Shown: positions 4,835 through 7,681 of the stretch, in pieces
Position numbering within the stretch: position 1 is the first letter of the stretch
Layout: each line of letters opens with the position of its first letter
Assembly (NCBI GenBank): GCA_003504855.1
Contig: DNZD01000290.1
Location: 1 to 7,681 of the forward strand
Length of the DNA stretch: 7,681 nt
DNA from: Cytophagales bacterium
GTDB lineage: Bacteria; Bacteroidota; Bacteroidia; Cytophagales; Cyclobacteriaceae
Reading direction: 5' to 3'
Position numbers and translations under genes: made by a program
Notes under the pieces: model-generated
The model's input: the letters and a program-made list of their open reading frames with translations, nothing else
Database searches by the model: none
Told to the model about the DNA's origin: nothing

Positions 4835-6865
4835 ATGAGATCAACTCTATTCCGCGCACTGTCTTTGGCTGTAACCCTCTCATTCCCTTTGTCTTGCATT
4901 CATGAGCCCGCTCCCTCCTGCGTCGGCGTAGAACTCAATGTGGAGGCCACCACGACCGACCCCATGGCTGCGCTCAAGAACGGTACCATCCAGGTAGCCG
5001 CAGCAGGCAACTCCAAATACTTCACCTACAGCATCAACGGCACGGACTTCCAGGCGAGCAGCAAATTCGTTGGTCTCGATTCCGGCAAATACACCATCAC
5101 CGCCAGGAACTCTTGGGGGTGCACGACTGCTACTGCCGTTCACCTCACCCGCATTGACCCGTGTGCCGGTATCACACTCACCGCCACAGCCAAACAGCCC
5201 ACAACGGGTTTGTCCGATGGAACCCTTACCGCATCACTCACCAATGCGCAAGGCTATACGTTCTCACTCAATAATGGAACTGCCCAGACTTCGAATGTAT
5301 TCACAGGTCTTGCTGCGGGGAACTATACCCTGATAGCTCAGCATGCTACCAATGGATGCAAGTTCACTTTCAATACCACACTCAGCGGCACTGATCCCTG
5401 TGCCGGCGTTACAGTCGTGGTCACCGGCACCACCACCTCACCTACCCTCGGACAAAGCAATGGAATTATTGTCGCCAATGCCATCGGAGGAAGTGGATTC
5501 ACCTATTCCCTGAATGGCGGAGCCTTTCAATCCAATAGTACCTTCAATGGATTGGCTGCAGGTACCTATCAGCTTACTGCCAGGAGTGCCGCCGGCTGTC
5601 TGGGCACAACTTCCATTACCCTGTCGGCGAATAACCCTTGTGCGGGTGTAACAGTAGTTGTCACTACCACATCTACCAATCCAACCACCGGATTGAGTGA
5701 TGGCACCATCACTGCGACGGCAACTGGAAGTACCGGCTTCACCTATAGCATCAACAACGGGCCCTTTCAAAGTACCGGCACATTCACCGGACTCGCGAGC
5801 GGCAATTACCTGATCACGGCCAAATCCAATACCGGTGGATGTACCGGCACAACGCAGGTTGCACTTGGCAGCAATAATCCATGTGCTGGCGTCACCATCA
5901 CGGTGACGGGAACAGTTACTGGAGCGACAACCGGAACCAACAATGGCAGCATTGCGGCAACCGCATCTGGTGGCACCGGATTTACCTACAACATCAATAA
6001 TGGTGCGTACCAGACGAGTGGAACATTCAGCAATCTGGCAGCCGGTGTCTATACCATTGTTGCCAAGTCAGCTGCGGGATGTATTGGCTCTGCGCAATTC
6101 ACGGTGAACTCCGTGAATCCTTGTGCAGGCGTTACCATTGCAGTAACCGGAACTGCCACCGCAGCATCTACCGGACAAAGCAATGGTTCGATCACAGCCA
6201 GCGCTACCGGTGCAACAGGGCTAACCTATAGTATCAATGGCGGAGCCTTTCAGGCGACAGGATCGTTTACCGGATTGGCAGCAGGCAGTTATACAGTAAC
6301 TGCCAAATCAACTGCGGGATGTACCGGGTCGGCCGTGTTTACGGTGGGCACACTCAACCCTTGTCAGAACACGACCATCACGTTGACTGCCACACCGACA
6401 CCGTCCAACAATTGCGTAACGCCAGGCACCGGAAGTATCGCAGCAAGTGCGACCGGTTCTACAGGCTTCACCTACAACATCAACAATGGTGCCTATCAGG
6501 CGTCGGGCAACTTTGCTGCCCTGAGTCCTGCTACCTACACTGTTGGCGTGAAAGATGTCAATGGTTGTACACAGACAACCTCAGTGGTCGTGAGTCCCGT
6601 AGCTGCCGGACCCAAGTTCACGGCTGTGAAGAACCTGGTAATCGCCCGTTGCGGCGGATCCGGTTGTCACCTGAACGGACAAACCCAAAAGGGTTACAAC
6701 TTTGACACCGATTGTAAAATTGTGAGTGCGTGGAGCGGCATCAATGGTTCGTGTGTCACGGGCACGCTCAATAAAATGCCCTTGTCACCACAACCGGCTC
6801 TTACGGCCGCCGAGAAGCAGGCCATAACAGATTGGGTAAATGCGGGACATGGGTTTGCAAACTAA
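4835..6865 (+). CDS. SprB-repeat lipoprotein with C-terminal cytochrome c-like domain
   Basis: The 676-residue protein has a signal peptide ending in FPLSC, with Cys21 as the predicted lipid-anchored residue. Seven tandem repeats of about 80 residues then run from 27 to 591, starting near 27, 108, 187, 267, 348, 428 and 508. Each has (D/N)PC, a TG.S(N/D)G.I segment, G.TGFTYSINNG.FQ, F.GLA.G.YT and a late G(G/W)C. This is the SprB-type repeat of Bacteroidota surface proteins; SprB itself is a gliding adhesin, but only the repeat is shared here. Residues 592-676 form a small cytochrome c-like domain: a haem-attachment motif C606-x4-C611-H612 (CGGSGCH), a likely axial Met648 in NKMP, and a closing helix EKQAITDWVNAG. 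Cys627 and Cys640 could form a disulfide. The haem spacing is CX4CH rather than the usual CXXCH; other Bacteroidota CxxSGCH-type domains have this form. Role inferred: a cell-surface or periplasmic redox or haem protein on a repetitive stalk. The stop is 3 bases before the GxxExxY cassette. Confidence 0.88.
   Translation: MRSTLFRALSLAVTLSFPLSCIHEPAPSCVGVELNVEATTTDPMAALKNGTIQVAAAGNSKYFTYSINGTDFQASSKFVGLDSGKYTITARNSWGCTTATAVHLTRIDPCAGITLTATAKQPTTGLSDGTLTASLTNAQGYTFSLNNGTAQTSNVFTGLAAGNYTLIAQHATNGCKFTFNTTLSGTDPCAGVTVVVTGTTTSPTLGQSNGIIVANAIGGSGFTYSLNGGAFQSNSTFNGLAAGTYQLTARSAAGCLGTTSITLSANNPCAGVTVVVTTTSTNPTTGLSDGTITATATGSTGFTYSINNGPFQSTGTFTGLASGNYLITAKSNTGGCTGTTQVALGSNNPCAGVTITVTGTVTGATTGTNNGSIAATASGGTGFTYNINNGAYQTSGTFSNLAAGVYTIVAKSAAGCIGSAQFTVNSVNPCAGVTIAVTGTATAASTGQSNGSITASATGATGLTYSINGGAFQATGSFTGLAAGSYTVTAKSTAGCTGSAVFTVGTLNPCQNTTITLTATPTPSNNCVTPGTGSIAASATGSTGFTYNINNGAYQASGNFAALSPATYTVGVKDVNGCTQTTSVVVSPVAAGPKFTAVKNLVIARCGGSGCHLNGQTQKGYNFDTDCKIVSAWSGINGSCVTGTLNKMPLSPQPALTAAEKQAITDWVNAGHGFAN
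4913..6607 (+). repeat. Seven in-frame tandem repeats (SprB type, about 240 bases each)
   Basis: Units begin near 4913, 5156, 5393, 5633, 5876, 6116 and 6356, with a period of 237-243 bases. The middle units (3-6) are most alike, and units 1, 2 and 7 are more diverged. Unit 7 carries an extra segment near its start (NNCVTPGTG). All length differences are multiples of three, so the frame is kept, consistent with selection on the protein and with possible unit-number variation between strains. Confidence 0.85.
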
Positions 6866-6868
6866 AGG

Positions 6869-6894
6869 ACCACAGAGGCACGGAGGGCACGGAG
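6869..6894 (+). repeat. Left terminal repeat of the GxxExxY cassette
   Basis: The 26 bases begin ACCACAGAGGCACGGAGGG and are built from degenerate 8-9 base units of the form CACGGAGGG. The reverse complement of 7372-7397 matches at 24 of 26 positions. From memory, this repeat type (ACCACnGAGnCACnGAG) is found in many bacterial phyla near GxxExxY genes. It is purine-rich on this strand and does not fold on itself. Confidence 0.75.
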
Positions 6895-6932
6895 TAAGGC
6901 CTTCGACCTTGTTGATGCAAGTAAAAGTGTTC

Positions 6933-7304
6933 TCAGTTGACGAGGCGAACAATTCCTTGCTTTAGAACTGGGACATTGAAATTAACAATTAGTCCGGTCC
7001 TCATTCTAGTCACTTTAAGGTAAGTCAACAATTGAGCGACGTGGAGATCATTAATTGCCTCAATAGCCTTTATTTCCAAAATAACCTTTTCTTCTACTAT
7101 GAGGTCCGCCCGGTATCCGCAATTCACCTTTTTGCCTCGAAAAGTTAGTGGTATAGTCACTTGGCGTTTTGTTGAAATGTTATGTTCTGTCAGCACAAAA
7201 CACAAACACTCTTCATAGGCGGATTCCAAGAGTCCAGGCCCAAGTTCGCGATGTACTTCAATGGCACATCCGATTATCTTTTCAGTAATTTCTCCGTTTA
7301 ACAC
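6933..7304 (-). CDS. GxxExxY protein (PD-(D/E)XK nuclease-like)
   Basis: The 123-residue protein is about the usual full length for the family. The name motif is present as GLLESAY (24-30), preceded by the typical EVHRELGP (16-23). The nuclease-like core is seen as Asp67 in YRADLIV, Glu77 and Lys79 in VILEIKA, and the following H88..Q91LLTYL segment. GLIVNFN (104-110) and the PVLKQGI.R ending also fit. All PD-(D/E)XK catalytic residues are therefore kept and the protein may be an active nuclease, but the family's biological function is not established. The frame opens at GTG 7304-7302. An upstream stop at 7325-7323 leaves no in-frame ATG, and the ATG at 7306-7304 is in another frame and stops after two codons. 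No partner gene is encoded. Inverted repeats and low GC set the gene apart from its neighbours, suggesting acquisition. Confidence 0.88.
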   Translation of the reverse strand: MLNGEITEKIIGCAIEVHRELGPGLLESAYEECLCFVLTEHNISTKRQVTIPLTFRGKKVNCGYRADLIVEEKVILEIKAIEAINDLHVAQLLTYLKVTRMRTGLIVNFNVPVLKQGIVRLVN

Positions 7305-7371
7305 ATGTAAATATGCCTGAAACTATCAGATGCTGGCACTCATTAACACAACTGTTTTCCGAACAAATAAC

Positions 7372-7397
7372 CTCCGTGCCCTCGGTGCCTCCGTGGT
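7372..7397 (-). repeat. Right terminal repeat of the GxxExxY cassette
   Basis: Read on the minus strand, it begins ACCACGGAGGCACCGAGGG. It matches the left repeat at 24 of 26 positions, differing at bases 6 and 14. It ends 4 bases (TTTT) before the stop codon of the NTF2-like gene. It lies about 68 bases upstream of the GxxExxY start, so the promoter of that gene must lie within or near it. Confidence 0.75.
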
Positions 7398-7401
7398 TTT
7401 T

Positions 7402-7681
7402 TCACTCCTCCAGCATAATCGTCTCCTGCGACTCGAGGATCTTCCACTCGTTGTTGCGCCAGACGTACACGATCAAGAAACGGGAACCTGCTATGTTGGT
7501 GCCAGACTTACTCTTAGTATGGATGCGCCCTCGCACAATGCCAATCGGACCATTGACGGTAGCGCTCAATTCTTCGATCACCAACTTGATGTGCTGACTG
7601 GTGGCATGAAGGAGTTCTGAGAACTGGGTTTTATTCACATGTTTACCGGAAGCCAGTACACCGCGAAAGTCTTCATCATAC
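7402..7681 (-). CDS. NTF2-like / DUF4440 family protein, C-terminal part (runs off window)
   Basis: The reading frame stays open to the right edge, giving 92 residues and a TGA at 7404-7402. The start codon lies outside, so the GTG at 7638 should not be taken as the start. Visible motifs are FRGVLASGKHVNK, a helix rich in acidic residues (IKLVIEEL), GIVRGRIH, NIAGSRFLIVYVWR and EWKILESQETI. This is the usual beta-strand order of the C-terminal half of DUF4440/SnoaL-like cone-shaped folds, in which a strand with conserved G.IH is followed by a FR..YV..NG.W strand pair. The expected full length is about 130-170 residues. These proteins bind small ligands or act as small hydrolases or isomerases, and no specific substrate can be assigned. 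It converges on the repeat/cytochrome gene, with the GxxExxY cassette in between. Confidence 0.75.
   Translation of the reverse strand, partial: YDEDFRGVLASGKHVNKTQFSELLHATSQHIKLVIEELSATVNGPIGIVRGRIHTKSKSGTNIAGSRFLIVYVWRNNEWKILESQETIMLEE

Larger units (their letters stand above)
6869..7397. mobile_element. Candidate GxxExxY cassette bounded by inverted repeats
   Basis: A 529-base unit consists of one gene (GxxExxY, minus strand) between inverted 26-base repeats (6869-6894 and 7372-7397). Its left boundary is 3 bases after the stop of one gene and its right boundary 4 bases before the stop of the convergent gene. The coding core is AT-richer than its neighbours: 72 of 180 bases at 6961-7140 are G or C, against 36 of 60 at 5581-5640 and 31 of 60 at 7441-7500. 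No transposase and no target-site duplication are seen. Calling it mobile is inference from the structure, composition and position. Confidence 0.45.

Noticed and set aside
5438..5770. 110-codon minus-strand reading frame inside the repeat array
   Set aside because: Its Gly/Ser/Ile-rich periodic sequence is the antisense of the SprB-type repeats.
4913..6607. Possible CRISPR-like array because of regular repetition
   Set aside because: Units are about 240 bases, in frame and protein-coding, with no short identical repeats alternating with unique spacers.
6853..6862. Perfect palindrome GTTTGCAAAC at the end of the repeat/cytochrome gene
   Set aside because: It lies within the last codons, no T-run follows, and a 10-base palindrome is short enough to arise by chance.
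7313..7620. Two plus-strand reading frames opposite the NTF2-like gene
   Set aside because: They read the cassette end and the complement of a recognisable DUF4440-like sequence, and neither encodes a plausible domain.
1..7681. tRNA, rRNA, riboswitch or defence-system genes
   Set aside because: No conserved tRNA or rRNA segments, riboswitch cores, cas genes or toxin-antitoxin pairs were recognised by eye on either strand. The GxxExxY gene stands alone.

Overview
The window looks like a chromosomal fragment of a Bacteroidota bacterium, probably a Cytophagales or Chitinophagales relative. The lineage is inferred from protein families: BACON domains, SprB-type repeats, DUF3857 proteins, many lipoproteins, and a surface-export-like signal (CKKDDQ) after a lipobox cysteine. 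No rRNA or tRNA is present to fix it. Where starts can be judged there is no clear Shine-Dalgarno sequence, which fits the phylum.

Layout: 1-144 is non-coding and holds a diverged dispersed repeat plus a long imperfect hairpin. 145-1653 (-) encodes a lipoprotein with two BACON domains and a six-blade NHL-type propeller. 1654-2056 is a roughly 400-base gap whose right half is a composite palindromic element, related in its right arm to the repeat at the left edge. 2057-2659 (-) is a lipoprotein of unknown function. It diverges from 2788-4692 (+), a Sec-exported DUF3857/transglutaminase-like protein lacking the expected catalytic Cys and His. 4835-6865 (+) is a lipoprotein of seven SprB-like repeats ending in a small cytochrome c-like domain with a CX4CH haem motif. 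6869-7397 is a cassette: a GxxExxY gene (PD-(D/E)XK nuclease-like, - strand) between inverted copies of a 26-base repeat matching at 24 of 26 positions. It fills the gap between two convergent genes almost exactly. 7402-7681 (-) is the C-terminal part of an NTF2-like/DUF4440 protein that runs off the right edge.

Four of the six protein genes encode exported or surface proteins, and nothing shows that they form one pathway. Each has its own apparent upstream region and the spacings are large, so I see no clear operon. The most unusual parts are the GxxExxY cassette with its terminal repeats and the palindromic repeat family around the first gene. After those come the repeat-cytochrome fusion and the catalytically degenerate transglutaminase. 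I do not see a recognisable defence or biosynthetic system.
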